DNA from: Anthopleura xanthogrammica
Lineage: Eukaryota; Cnidaria; Anthozoa; Actiniaria; Actiniidae
Assembly (NCBI GenBank): GCA_964019055.1
Contig: OZ025207.1
Location: 25,701,617-25,765,616 of the forward strand
Reading direction: 5' to 3'
DNA length: 64,000 nucleotides
The stretch's first letter is position 1, and every line of letters starts with the position of its first letter. Shown here piece by piece: positions 1-11,935 of the stretch. Under the pieces are notes generated by a model. The model saw only the letters and a list, made by a program, of their open reading frames with translations. It had not been told where the DNA came from and ran no database searches. Both the position numbers and the translations under genes were made by a program.

Positions 1-101
1 GGTTTACAAAACCCAGCTTAAAACCGATCTATTATCTCGCTTTATGTTCATTCTTTGTTTATTGGGAGTCTTCTAATCTAAACATCTTTTTTTGTCCGCA
101 G
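1..101 (+). other. Upstream intron end and 3' splice site before the TMEM198-like first coding exon
   Basis: A T-rich tract ending in tttgtccgcag lies directly before the ATG at 102. This looks like a splice acceptor, so an untranslated 5' exon and the promoter probably lie left of the window. No coding exon is visible in these 101 bases. Confidence 0.6.
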
Positions 102-1985
102 ATGAGGGGCTTAATGTCCAGTGAGCAAACCCTGAAATGGTCCTTTTGGCTCTCACGAGCTTTGCTTTGTTCGAGCGTCGTCTTCTCGAATTTCCCGACC
201 ACCGTCTCTTCGTCGGACAACACCACAACCGCATCTCCTCCTTATTCTACTCACTCACCAAATATATCTGTGTTTAGCTGCAAATGGGAGGACTTAAAGT
301 TCCCTATAACTTATGGGACAGGGATTGCTTGTGCTCTATCAGTCATCGTTGGTGGGTTTGAGCTGTTTGTTGGTAAGTAAGATCTTCCATCTTGAGCTCA
401 AAATTTTCTTTCTAGAATTTTTATATCAAGTCAGTTTTAAACGTAAATTTTCCTGACCTTAGAGGTCGGGATAGATCTATTAACCTGAGTTAGAATTTTG
501 TTTCTGTAAGCTTATGTAGACACCGTTGTGTGTCGTAGATTGTGAAATTCGTAGAAAACCAAAGCTTAGAAATTGCTTTTTTGAAATTGCTTTTCTGTAT
601 ACAAATTATCTTCGTATAAAGCTAAGGGTTTCTAAAAAATACATGTGATGTCTTAAGGCTTATGCTAAAAAAATAAAAGCCTAGCAAAGAATGATCAATC
701 TCTTTATCCCTTAAGCCTTTGTTTTTGATAGATTTTATTGTTTCTGTAACCACCTCATCTAAAATCCAACAAAAAATCATATCCTAGCATTTAGACATTT
801 TTTGCAGTGTGATTGTTACCCTCGAAACAAGTTGTTTCGTTGTCATCACAATGGCACCGTCATTAAGTGAAGTGTGTAAAATGTACTGAAGCATTAAAGG
901 GGAGGAGCTTGACGTACATCTGTCATTTACAGTCAGACGACAGGTCTCACTTTTGAACTTCCTGTCTGTATTACAAAGATTAATTTTCACCTTCACACTT
1001 TGTTATGCGGATTTTTAGTATGTTTTTAATGATTGAATCCATGTTAGAGTTGCTTACAGTAAAAACAAATTACTGAATACTGTAGAATTATAATATGTAT
1101 TTGTGTAATCTTGTTAAATTCAAAGGTTTCGATCTAATCAAACATGTCCAAGCCCCTTTAGACCCACTCCAGCTATAAATATTTAATTTTTTTCACATCA
1201 TAGCATCGTTGTTCTGGATTTTTATATCCAGATCTGTATGCATTCATGAATTCTTGTCAAATTAAGGATTAATGTACAGTGCAGGGTGTATGAGTGCACA
1301 GGGTATAATTATTCCCATTAAAATTTCATCTCTCATCATACAGTATACCATCCATTATAATCCCCATTATAATTCCTGGACTTCTGCTCATTCATAAGAG
1401 TTTTTTGATGGGATTTTAACCAGGAGGGCTTATATTAGGGCCTAGGACTTATGGACAGGGTAATGAAGAGGTTTTCCGTGATCCATGATTCAGCCTTTTT
1501 TGGACCATGATTCTGAAATTCAAAAAAATAAGCAGTGATTCTTCACTGACTGAATTTCAATCCCCTCATGATGCATGATCTGCTTATTTTGAAGACCATG
1601 ATTCATGATTTCTTAGAGCTTTATTATTCTCTAGGTCTATCCTCATTACCTATAGTCTATATATACCTAGCCTGTATATCTAGCTTTCAATGAGTCTTGA
1701 TTTTGTAGAGCTTCATTATTCTCTAGGTCTATCCTCATTACCTATAGTCTATATATACCTAGCCTGTATATCTAGCTTTCAATGAGTCTTGATTTCGTAG
1801 AGCTTTATTATTCTCTAGGTCTATCCTCATAACCTATAGTCTATATATACCTAGCCTTCATATCTAGCTTTCAATTAGTTTTGTTTTCGTAGAGCTTTTT
1901 ATTATTGTTATTGAAGATTTTTATTATACTTATTGTTTTCGTGATTGTAAGGGCAATGAGACCCAGTTGTGGTGCCTTAGAACTG

Positions 1986-2017
<32 letters not shown>

Positions 2018-5000
2018 GATTTTGCATTAGTTCCTAAGAATCTTTGTTCAAGGTAATTCATCTATCATATTTCCATGATTCATAAATTCCCGAAATAATA
2101 TTTATTGTCCATGAATCGTGATTGATACCCCCTCTTCACGGAACCCTCTTCACCAAGCTGTATGGAAAAAATGATCTAGGAATTCAACCAAAACCTTTAA
2201 ACCCCACAAATTCGAGGCAAAGAAAATTCTGTTGATTCTTTAGTGCCACCTACTGGGATATCACTATGATTATATTAGACCTCGATCAGCTCAGAAGTTG
2301 TTTCAGGGTATTGATAAGATTTCAATGTTATTTGAAGGTATATGGAAGGCATTATTAGTAATGATGATAATGATGATTGTTTTTTATCAACAGGGTTTAA
2401 GTATTTACGAACAAGCCTATTCCTAACTGGATTCTCTGGTGGAGCTATATTAACATTTTTCATCTGCATAGAGAAAAGCTCCCTTCAATTACAGTACATT
2501 TTGTTAATCACTGTTGCCATTGCTATCTTTGTTGGAATTCTCTGTACTACGGTTGTCTTCTGTGGACTCTTCTCGTCAGGAATTGCAGCAGGTTTCTGCA
2601 TAAGCATGGCATTTCTCTTAGGATTTTCATCCTTATTTGAGGGTTATAAAACTATATCTATACCCATTGCGGTGGTGATTTCTGTTTCCGTTATTCTCGC
2701 TGGTATTTCAGTTTGGTGGAAGAGATGTCTCATTGTTACATCGAGTGTTTTTGGTGCTGCAATGATAATGGGAGGTGCTGATTACTTCATCGAGGACTTA
2801 TGGCTTCTAACTTACTCTCTTAAGAAAATATTTTTGGTGACTGTGCACGGCGAGCCATGCTTGGTCTCTTGGGTTATACTTGGTTCATGGCCACTGCTGA
2901 CAGTAATTGGACTGCTGGTGCAATTCCTGAAGACGGCAAAGAAGCCTCGCAAGCCAAAAAAGGGTGAGAGTAGACTACGTCCTAATAATCATCAAAGATT
3001 TGGAGATCATAATCTAGTTATCTAATAGCTAGCGTCTTTCTGATCTTATGCTTCTCAAAGACCCATTCAACTAGTGTGTCAATAATTTGTCCTGAGTAAT
3101 TTTGGAAAGAAAACAATTAAGAGAGGTACAGTATAGAGTTGTTTCATGGAAGACATGTTTAAGGGCTAGAGATTTCATTTCTCAAAGGAAAGCAATTCTA
3201 TTGTTTTGCCCTACAACATTGCTGTGATGAAACAACTTTATAGATCTACACAGCTGTAAACTCAGGGATTCACACCATTACAACTATGAGTTAGAAATGA
3301 TTGAATCTATAAGTATGAAATATAAAGAAAACAAAAGTACGAAAAAAAAAAAAAAGAAAAAGAAAAACGATTGAATGGCCTAGCTGAAATAGAGCAACTT
3401 ATAGCATAGCTGAATGGGTCTATTTCATCTAACCCTGGTTAATGTTCTGCATGCTTATTATCTTTAGTTAGTAACCTATATAATAACCAATTTTCTTATA
3501 GTAATCAGATTTCTCTTTTCTACTTTTTTAACAATATCTTTACTCCTTAATAAGAGTGTCCTTCTATTTCACTATAGTCATGGCAAATATTCTCTGAAAT
3601 CTTCTATTGATTTTTTTGGCATTTTGTTTCATACTGTTTGGTAATTGGTAAATTGTAGTATTGTTGATAAAAGATGTTGAACTTCACTATAAGTTATATC
3701 TGTAAGAGATGTAGATTGAGACTGGCTTACAGGGGTGTGGCAAAGGAGGATAGGCACTTATGACCCTCTCTGCAGGCTTGAGCACTGTAAATTGGTACTT
3801 TTAATTCTTGGGACCTCATCTGCCACGCCTGGATGCTGAATTTCTGAGACATATTACTTAAGTTTTTTTAATTTTGCAAAATGTGTGATCTTCCTCGATG
3901 AGCCGTTTATCAGCTCTTGAAGAGAGCACAGAGAAAAAATTAAAAAAAAAATTTGTTTTTGCAAAAGTGGTTTATGGTTTTACCTATATGTATATTCCTG
4001 TTTTCCAAATTTTTCTAAACTTGAAGATTGAGAACAACAACACAGTAGTTGATAAGGCTGGAAAGCGAAACATGTATGGAATAAACGAACAGCTGGTTCG
4101 TAAGCAGGAGTATACATATATATGTAAAACCGAAAAGCATGTAAATTTCTTAGAAGCATTCCTATAACTGCCCCTCTATTGTAGCGAAGAGGGGTGTGCC
4201 TGTCAAACTGATTTGAAATCAATATTATTAATATTGTTATTACTTAACCTGTCCCACCTGGCCACACCCTTGAATAGACACAATAGCTATTAGATTGATT
4301 TCGGCTTCAAAATTTGTAGCTAGCTGTATTATTCATAGACGTATACAGGAAGTTATTCCAAGCTGGCACCATCACCTGAACAATTAGTCACTAATATGTT
4401 AGATATGGCATCTAGATGCAGGGTATAGACCAGAAAAAAAGTGGTTTCAAAACCTCTACCAGTAAATCACGTCATGAGAGTTTGTTTTGTTGTTTATTTT
4501 GAATAGTATTTATGTAGAAGTATTTATTTGATTCATTAGATATTGATCAGAAATCAATCAAGTTATTTTTTCATGAATGTGAGTAATGCTCTTTCGATGT
4601 GCCGTAATTTAGGATTTTTGAAATTGTAATTATTATGAGGTGCTTTTAGTATCCCATGACTATTTCCTGTTTTCGTTTATTTTTTTTTTGTTATTTGTAG
4701 AAAAAGTTATCAACAAGTACCCCTTAATGTACATTTATTTTTCATTAAAATGGTAAAAAAAAACCATTTGTTCCATCTCAAAGTGTCTAAGTAGATAAAC
4801 TAGGTGCACTTCTAACCACTATGTGAATTGCTACATGCCTTTTGACCACTTTTTTTTAGCTTTACAGCATATCTTAAATACATTTACGGGAACGCATTAA
4901 TTCCTATTTAAATTTGATGCATTGGCTGTGAGATGATTGATGATGGTTGATGGTTCAAAGTCAGAGAAGTCTATAATTGATCATTACTTTTTTTGCACTT

Positions 5001-7390
5001 AGGAGTTCTACTCTTCATCAAATTGTTGATCAATATCTCTGTATTTAACAGTTATTCACAGTAGTTGAGGTGATTATTGGTCAATATTTAGCAAGCTCTG
5101 AGTCCTTGAGCATGCAATTTTTTTTATAATCACCTGGGTATTGATGCTAAAGTGGAATAATGAAAGGAATTCTCAATGTTTGTGTTGTTATAGTCTTTCC
5201 TGAAAAACTGAAACCAACCGAAACCGACCATTCAATACCTGGATATTTTTACCCCCGCCCACTCCTCAATAATGCTCTCACACTATTGTTTCAAATGAAT
5301 GAAATATTACAGCCAGAGCTGAAACTAAGATTTGAACATTGTAACAGAACCATCAATCAGTCATTTAACCAATCACAGAAGCTTCAGTTATTGAAAGCGC
5401 GCTGCTGACAGACTACCACTTCGCACCGCTGTGCTCGTGGTTTCAAACACGTCTGTTACTAACACAAACCTTTGGTTTAACACATTGACGCAAACATTGT
5501 TACGTTTCAACGGAAGCAGTATAATTACTATTACTACCAGTCCCTTGCGTCTGGAATGTCTCAAAACTAGTTAGCGTTTTCTGATATGACCAATAATAAC
5601 AAAGTTCCAAGTATTTTTCTTGTAAGGGTGAGTTTTTATATCTTAAAATGATTATTTGAACTGATATTTTGTAGTTGATATATATATATACATACCTTAA
5701 TAATTATCAAAAAAGGGTATATATACTTCAATTCTCACTTACCAGCGGGTATCTTTCTTAATTTAATAATTTAGAAAATTCTGATTACTACCAAAATAAT
5801 TTACAGATTATTATAGTGACTTCAATAAAATAATTTAGTTTAATAGTTAAGGAAATTATATACATTGTACAATCAACTTCTTAGTGTGAATTCAAAAATT
5901 TATATATTACTCAATATCTGTTTTTGTCAGTTCTGTACAAACTTTCTAAAAAATACTATATTTGCTCAAAAACCTGCACATAAAGTATTACTTGAAATGT
6001 TCATTTGTACCCTTCAAAATTGACTTTACAAGATCTACTATTGATAATCTGATAAATAGTTGTCGATCAACCTGCAGCTGGGCAAGAGTTCCTTTAGAAT
6101 CTCTTTCAATTCGAAATTTTTACATTTCCAAATATTTTCAATCATTCCTTGTTGTAAATAACTAAATAATATTATTATAAAATAGTACCTTGTTTATTAC
6201 AAATTGTATGAATAAGAAGATGTAGATATATAGATGTAATAACTAAGTTGTAGAATTCTAGGAATTAATCCACTGTGTCATGAAATCTACCAGCCGAGAG
6301 AACATTATTGACTGTAAAAATCTTGGCTGTGCGGCATGGATATATTAGGAATATGTCATTTATGATCTTTGCTAATAATTGTAAATGAAATGTAAAAATA
6401 TGCTTTGTAAAAAAAATAAGCAGATTTAGTAGGTACTATTTTAGTCTAAAATCAGTCATGTTTCGGTTAAAGCAGGACTAGTTTTGTTTGCAATAAAAAT
6501 CTTATAACAATAATTAAAGTGAATGGTTTCCTTCCTCATCTCTTTCCCTCCCTCTGTGTCTTCTCTTTCACTTTCAGAACTTACTCAATGTTTGTTTTTG
6601 TTCCATATTTATATATGCTGCAATTGTGTTTCAGAGTTTTAATCTCTGGAAAATGCTATCAAGTTTGGGACTAATGTTTTTATATAATATTATTATGGTG
6701 TGATACCATTCCTAATAATATTGGACAGATCATGTCACACTGTTATTTTCTTGAGAATAAGATTATTTTTTTGAGTTGTATCCATTCTCATGTGCCTTCT
6801 GATATGCAACCATTAAACAAAGAAATAATGCTCTAGAGAATGCATGTGGTCTGAAATGGGAAAATATTATGCCCAAGCTAAAAAGGGTCTACTTTTAGTT
6901 ATTTGATGGGACTTGGTTTCTTGTTTTATTCATAAAGCTTTGGTGTCCACAAGTATTTATTTACAAATTTACTAACTCAAAGTGCCATAATTTTAAATGG
7001 CAGAGACTGCCAAATAACCTAAAAATGTGGAATTGCCTAGTCCACATAAACATGTCAAGTGCTCTGAATGGCAGCTCCTGAATGGAATGACTCTTACTTA
7101 CAAAAATACGCCATTACAAGTTAAATAAATGAGCACTTAAATCTAAAATATGAAGCACTTTAAAAATTGTGCTTTCATAACTCATGTCCCACAAGGCAAA
7201 CATACTGACTTATTTATCTCATTGATGCACAGACATTTACGACAAGCGCTATACCACAGGGTCCCCATTTTACTCGGCACCCGATGATCCAGAGGATACA
7301 GAAATGGCTGAGCTTATTCCACAAAATGCAGCGTCCAATGAAAGCAACCCTCCTAACTCCCAGGCGCATTATATTACAACCGAAGTATAA
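102..7390 (+). CDS. TMEM198: TMEM198-like multipass membrane protein (DUF4203 family)
   Basis: Three coding exons, 102-372, 2394-2963 and 7233-7390, join in matching phases (both introns phase 1) to give about 332 residues; human TMEM198 is about 360. Residues 1-40 look like a signal peptide followed by a Ser/Thr-rich extracellular stretch with N-glycosylation sequons. Six or seven hydrophobic segments follow between about residues 70 and 280. The junction of exons 1 and 2 restores the family pattern LFVGFKYLRTSLFLTGFSGG. A basic patch (KKPRKPKK) follows the last membrane segment. Exon 3 encodes an acidic, Pro-rich cytoplasmic tail. Vertebrate TMEM198 is a plasma-membrane and vesicle protein that promotes LRP6 phosphorylation in Wnt signalling; that role here is inferred from homology. 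The ATG at 102 follows a splice acceptor, and a second in-frame Met lies at codon 5. Reading through the donor at 2964 would give an alternative 20-residue tail ending at 3025. AATAAA at 7451 is a likely polyadenylation signal. Confidence 0.9.
1615..1905 (+). repeat. 92-bp tandem repeat, three units plus a partial fourth
   Basis: The phrase agagcttyattattctctagg recurs at 1615, 1707 and 1799, and its beginning again at 1891, so the period is exactly 92 bp. Units differ by a few substitutions (gcctgtata versus gccttcata). No coding potential is visible; it is an intronic minisatellite. Confidence 0.93.
1987..2018 (+). repeat. (ATT)n microsatellite
   Basis: An uninterrupted run of about ten TAT/ATT units inside intron 1 of the TMEM198-like gene. 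Confidence 0.95.
2964..7232 (+). other. Intron 2 of the TMEM198-like gene
   Basis: Donor GTGAGA at 2964 and acceptor ACAG at 7229-7232. This 4.3-kb AT-rich intron contains one inverted-repeat element (6722-6893). The short open frames (3898-4167, 5160-5408, 5962-6165) lack splice context and any recognisable protein similarity, so I see no nested gene. Confidence 0.65.
6722..6893 (+). mobile_element. Palindromic MITE, 'gggcataatgttttccc' family (copy 1)
   Basis: The right end reads ggtctgaaatgggaaaatattatgcccaagc. The left half, with ttgagaataagatt and gagttgtatcc, is its degraded inverted complement around a central aaacaaagaaat motif. The same element recurs at 16120-16295, 20193-20365, 30488-30650, 57410-57555, 60172-60375 and 62565-62762, with fragments at 28595-28640 and 31820-31935. 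No open frame; it is a non-autonomous DNA element. Confidence 0.8.
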
Positions 7391-7743
7391 ATCTTAAACG
7401 TTAAATATTTCCTAAAGATTATAAATATGCTCACTGCTGAAATTTATATTAATAAATTATTACAACTTAAACAATCAGTAAATGTAAAAATATAAGTAGT
7501 TTTAAGTTTATACAACAAAGTTGATAATAAATGGTTCTGTAAAAAAAAACAATTTTCTGATAAACAATATTCTATGAAAAATTAACCAACTTAAAAATTT
7601 TGTTTGGATAAATAAAAGAAAAAAGAAAAACTCAACTTTCAGCATCATCTTGAATTGAAAACAAATATTGCTTTAAAAAAGTTATCTTTTTTTATTAATA
7701 TTAGTGCTAATAATATCCCCTTTAAGATCGATTTAAGAGAAAA

Positions 7744-7960
7744 TAGTCCCTTTCACAGTTACCTGCGCCATCTTGAAAGGTAGCCTTGCCTTTGCATTGA
7801 AGCGAGATGAATGGTGCATGAGCTTACAATGATAGAGACATGAATAATTGTCCAAGGTGTTAAAAAAGGTCTCTATCATTGCAACGTCATTGTGTGTCTC
7901 ACTTCGATGCAAAGGTATGGCTACCTTTCAAGATGGTGCAAGGAATTGTGAAAGGGACTA
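7744..7960. mobile_element. MITE, TAGTCCC...GGGACTA family (copy 1)
   Basis: Long terminal inverted repeats begin tagtccctttcacag and end ctgtgaaaggga-like with ...gggacta. Each arm carries the complementary pair ccatcttgaaaggtag / ctacctttcaagatgg and a gcattgaagcgaga motif. The outermost TA on both sides fits a TA target duplication of the Tc1/mariner type. A second copy lies at 24127-24293. Confidence 0.85.
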
Positions 7961-8058
7961 TAATAAGATTGAAATATTACCACCCTGACTAGGGAGTTTA
8001 CCACCCTTAAAGCTTGGCCAGTGCAAAGGTTGGGGAATAATTCTGTTATGATTGTTAT

Positions 8059-8227
8059 TACCCTGCTAGCAGAGGTACCTTTTTCACTTCTCTTTCTGGT
8101 TTGTCTTTACTCAGTACTGGCAGAGTCTTTGTCATATTTCTTGGTGGTTACAAACAAAAGCCAGACTGACATCAAACAGACAAACCAGAAAGAGAAAAAT
8201 TGAAGAGGTACCTCTGCTAACAGGGTA
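8059..8227. mobile_element. 169-bp inverted-repeat element
   Basis: Arms of about 48 bp: taccctgctagcagaggtac at the left and gtacctctgctaacagggta at the right, extending through tctctttctggtttgtct / agacaaaccagaaagaga. The short frames on both strands are a by-product of the palindrome. Confidence 0.8.
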
Positions 8228-8265
8228 TAGCTCACAAAGGAAGAAAGGACAACTAGCGTCCCTTC

Positions 8266-8546
8266 CAGCTGAGTAATGACCTTCAGAACAAACTCAAGGT
8301 CAACCAATCAGAATTGAGGATTTGACATTGTATTTTGATTAGCATTTCCCATATTCTGCCAAGAGAATTTATGAAATACGAGTTCTTCCTTCTTTAAATT
8401 AATCGTAAACCTTAGTCGAACTCATGGCAGAATTTTATTTCATCAACAAGAAAAGTGTACATTGTATACTCGGGAAAATGCTTGAAAAATGCTAACCAAC
8501 AATAGTGACCCATAATTCCTTTCGGGGAAGGCGTTCAGCTCAGCTG
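8266..8546. repeat. Interspersed repeat with cagctga ends (intact copy)
   Basis: It starts cagctgagtaatgaccttc and ends cctttcggggaaggcgttcagctcagctgg. A second copy at about 30351-30826 shares both ends but is interrupted by a different MITE (30488-30650). The internal match includes the stretch aactcaaggtcaaccaatca. Confidence 0.7.
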
Positions 8547-9697
8547 GTTAGAGTCACAAATACAGAAAGGTTTTTGTAATTTGTTACTCATAGGTATGCA
8601 CTTGAGTCTTTATAATACATTGAGGGGTAGCTGTATAGCGCTTACTTAGTATTATGAAGGACTAAAATTAAATTGAGGGGTAGGAATAGGACATGCATGA
8701 CAATAAAAATGTCGAGGGTATACAAAATATAAAACTTAATTAGAATTTGTAAAAACTTAATGTGACAAAGTCATTTATAAGGGAGTTGGCTGACCAACTG
8801 TTAATATCTAAAAAAGCTAAAAATAGTTGGAATTTGTAAATGCAGAAAATTTTCATTATGACCAGTGACACAGAGGGGGGTTCTTAACTTGTAAGGGGTG
8901 CACGTCAGTAGAGGGTGGGGCTAAGGGGGGCATAATAAATCTCCCTATGATAAGAGGCATGGGTAATCATTTTTGGTAAAGATTTGATTTTAAACTATAA
9001 ATATAAGAAGCAAATTCAATAAAAAATTAATCATAATCTACTGAAAAAGACTTTCTATTCTAATCGTTTTCTCTTGATTGTATCTTCAAATTTCCTTTTT
9101 TTCTGCATTTTTTTTAAGTTAACTTAGGGGAGTGGAGCATACCCTTCTGCAAGCATATAAAGAACTAAGATACTGATTACCCCTTCATGCCTATTAAAAT
9201 GGGATGAGCCACAGAGGCAAGCCACATTTTCTGATAATTTTAGAGCAAAGGCAGCACCTTCTACTCCAATATTTTGAGACCCTGAGTGTTGGTCCAGCCG
9301 TGGCTGAGCCAATCGGGAAGAGGTGTTTGGAGTGGGGCTAGGTCAACTGTATGTCATGTATTTCAAAGTGCAAGGGCAAGAATGTTTCCAGGACAACATT
9401 GACACATCAATATAAGTTTATTTCCTGTAATAATGAACTACAAGAGCCCCTTTATTACATCCAAAATCCTAGAAAAGGTAAGGCCGCAATCATTTGTTTT
9501 ACAGACTGGATCGGTATTAATGCTGAAACTACCCAGAAAGGGTCAAATACATTAGACTAAAGGGAAGTGTAAAAGCTTGAAATCGCCAAATTACAACAAC
9601 ATAAACCATCAGATATGCTTATACAGTATATACAACATAATTATTTTCCAGAATCAAATGATTACATAAAAATATTTTACAATTATTGGATAAGTGG

Positions 9698-11935
9698 TTA
9701 CTGGACATTGGGGTTCTGGATTACGATCAGGAAGTACTCTTTGTCTGAAAATAAACAAACAAAATCACATATAAATCGAGCGTTACTTTGACGGTTATAA
9801 TAATCTGGGTTGGAATTTCAATTTTTCAATGACAAGATAAACTTATACTGTGCATTGAACAGCTACAAGATAAATGGATTGAACAAAAATACTATTTTTC
9901 TTTAATAGTTACATAAAGCATGTTATTGTTGCATTTTGGTCTAGCTTGGGTACAAACATGTTTTGTTCACCATGCCTTATATGTTGGTGTTTGTACCCAA
10001 GCGAGACCACAATGCATCCTGTTTTTTGAAATTAGAAAAAGTCTAGTAAGCACAATGTTCATTATTTCAGAAAAATATAAGACATAATTCTCAAACTAAA
10101 TAACTGTTACAGCATAGGCAAAACAATCTGCTTTTATGAAGCAGCAATATTATAGCACTTACCAGGTGCTACCATGATTTCGTGTTTTTTAGAACGAATC
10201 CTCAGGAATGTAAGATCATTCTGAAATTATCAAAATACAGTTTTTTTTAATTTAGTGTGTTAAGCCACGGCTACATAAGCAATTTTTTTGCTTGCACAGG
10301 TCACACAACATTTCAAAATCACCAATAGGCAGTGAAAATTGCACCCTATCCCTTGGACAGGCAATGCAATAGCTGAAAAAATTGCAAAACAAAAAGTTGT
10401 GAGAAATTACATGAGCTTAATTTTTCATGATAAAGTTGCAGACTTAATCGCTTGTGTAGCCACCATTCAACTTTTCCCTTGCACTCCTGTTCCCTGGTGT
10501 GACTAAAAGCTTACACATATCCAGCCAATAAGTCCCAAGAACCAAATCAAGGCATTTTTATTTTAAATGGCAGCCTTTATCTCCAGCATTTGCCGCTTGT
10601 GTAGCCACTACCGGGCATCGGTGATTTAAAAAAATTGTGTCGCCCGTGCAAGCAAAAAATGGCTCGTGTTGAGGCAACTTTAAAAAAACCTTGAATCAAG
10701 GGAGAGATTAAACAAACTCTACTGAAATGTGATGAAGAGTCTAAAGCCCAGTTCAAACATGGGTCTTCTTATGATTTGAATGCATTGAAAACAATGGATA
10801 CAAATGAATATAAATAAATCACTTTTTTATAGTGGGATTCAAATTCAGTAACTCAATACTGGTTTCCAATTTGGCCCACTGTCACTCACACACTACCTCT
10901 ACATTATATATTCTTTGCATACAACTCAACTCACATTTTGATTTTTACGGAGGGAGGGAACCAGAGTACCCAGGGAAAACCCTTGTGGCAAGGAAGAGAA
11001 CAACAAGGTGATATTCTTTGATGTCATTAGGTTCGGCTCATGAGAAGATCGCCATTTGAAATGAGCCTTAGAGTCAAACCAGAGACCAAGAGGTGAGTGC
11101 ACTACTATGCCACCCTTGATTCCCTCAAATGCATGCAAGCCCTTTTGCTGTCACCAACATCATCAGATGTCGTGATAACAACAAACACACAAATATATCA
11201 TCACCTAGTAGCTTGGCATGAAATGGGATTCCCTCACTACATTGATATGATAGTGTGATAGTGTGATACAAAAACTTAAATAAGCAAAAAGCTAAGAGAA
11301 AATGATGGCTAGTATTATCAATCCCTACCCAAAAAAATTCAACATAAGCTTAATGGAGCATCAAAAAAATATCCCTGAGGGTACAACTCCGCTACCATTC
11401 ATATGGTATCTATTATTGTACAATAGCTTCGCTTCCCCAACATCTATTACAAAGACTTGCGTCTTAAAACTGCTATTAAATGCAGACTTTAAGTGAGTTT
11501 TAAGTTTTACTAAAAATGGTAAGCGATTTTTAATATTGAATACCATACCTGAGGGTCAATATCTCGAACAGTACTTCGAGCTTTGGCTGTTAGTTGATGA
11601 ATCAGACCAGCATACTGCACTGTAGTCGAGTTATCAAGGGTTGTACGAATAGGAATACCTAAATAAAGGATTTTTAAAGGTCATGAGCAAGTTAAATCAA
11701 GGGTTTTGGTTAATTTTGTGAGTCAAAATATAACAAAACATGACATACAAGATGCCCTACCTTCTTGGTTGACGACGATTATTCCAATAACACCCTTGTG
11801 GGACTGAATTCTCTTTAAAGTTTCCTCTACTTCAGACTGTAAATATCAAGAAAAGCCATTAGAGCATTGCTAGGTCATTGTAGTTTGTTTTTAAGGGTTA
11901 AATTAATGTCTAATGTAAGTCAAAATTCAAACCAA
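9698..11935 (-). CDS. DYNLRB1: Dynein light chain roadblock-type (DYNLRB1/2 homologue)
   Basis: Exons on the minus strand: 11836-11761, 11658-11549, 10220-10163 and 9744-9698, with stop TAA at 9700-9698. They splice in frame (phases 1, 0, 1) into the canonical roadblock/LC7 fold. Landmarks are [50 protein letters not shown] and the C-terminal [11 protein letters not shown]. The first exon is uncertain. An ATG at 11935-11933 followed by a weak donor (gttggt) gives a 97-residue protein, close to the human 96. An alternative is ATG at 12136 with a better donor, adding six codons. The protein is a cytoplasmic and ciliary dynein subunit that binds the intermediate chains. It is transcribed head to head with the KIAA0513 homologue. 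Confidence 0.94.
9931..10015. repeat. Short inverted repeat in a DYNLRB intron
   Basis: Arms of about 30 bp: gcattttggtctagcttggg at the left and its near-complement cccaagcgagaccacaatgc at the right, with a short AT-rich loop. Probably a small MITE; no second copy was found in the window. Confidence 0.6.
10265..10676. mobile_element. TIR element in a DYNLRB intron
   Basis: The left end gctacataagcaatttttttg and the right end cgtgcaagcaaaaaatggc are imperfect inverted complements around a ttgcttgcac core. The motif gcttgtgtagccac occurs twice inside. No open frame; a non-autonomous DNA element is the best guess. Confidence 0.5.
10930..11135 (-). mobile_element. tRNA-derived SINE, minus orientation (degraded copy)
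   Basis: Read on the minus strand it runs from a head like aagggtggcatagtagtgc through a decayed B-box region to a tail containing the gggttttccctgggta segment. This is the same head-to-tail order as the better copies at 50690-50880 and 59655-59860. Confidence 0.55.

Larger units (their letters stand above)
373..2393 (+). other. Intron 1 of the TMEM198-like gene
   Basis: Donor GTAAGT at 373 and acceptor CAG at 2391-2393. It is AT-rich and contains the 92-bp minisatellite (1615-1905) and an ATT microsatellite. Several copies of a catgattca-type motif occur near 1485-1610 and 2075-2130. No exon-like open frame with splice sites was found. Confidence 0.7.
7391..9697. other. Convergent intergenic region, TMEM198-like / DYNLRB
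   Basis: Both flanking genes end here. The region holds the TMEM198-like 3' UTR signals (AATAAA at 7451) and three inverted-repeat elements (7744-7960, 8059-8227, 8266-8546). On the minus strand an AATAAA (TTTATT near 9417) may serve DYNLRB. The short open frames at 9124-9560 have no recognisable similarity. Confidence 0.6.

Noticed and set aside
5160..5408. 82-codon frame in TMEM198-like intron 2
   Set aside because: No splice context, no recognisable family, and ordinary intronic composition.
8021..8307. Frames on both strands containing hydrophobic segments
   Set aside because: They lie in the 8059-8227 inverted repeat, which generates mirrored frames.
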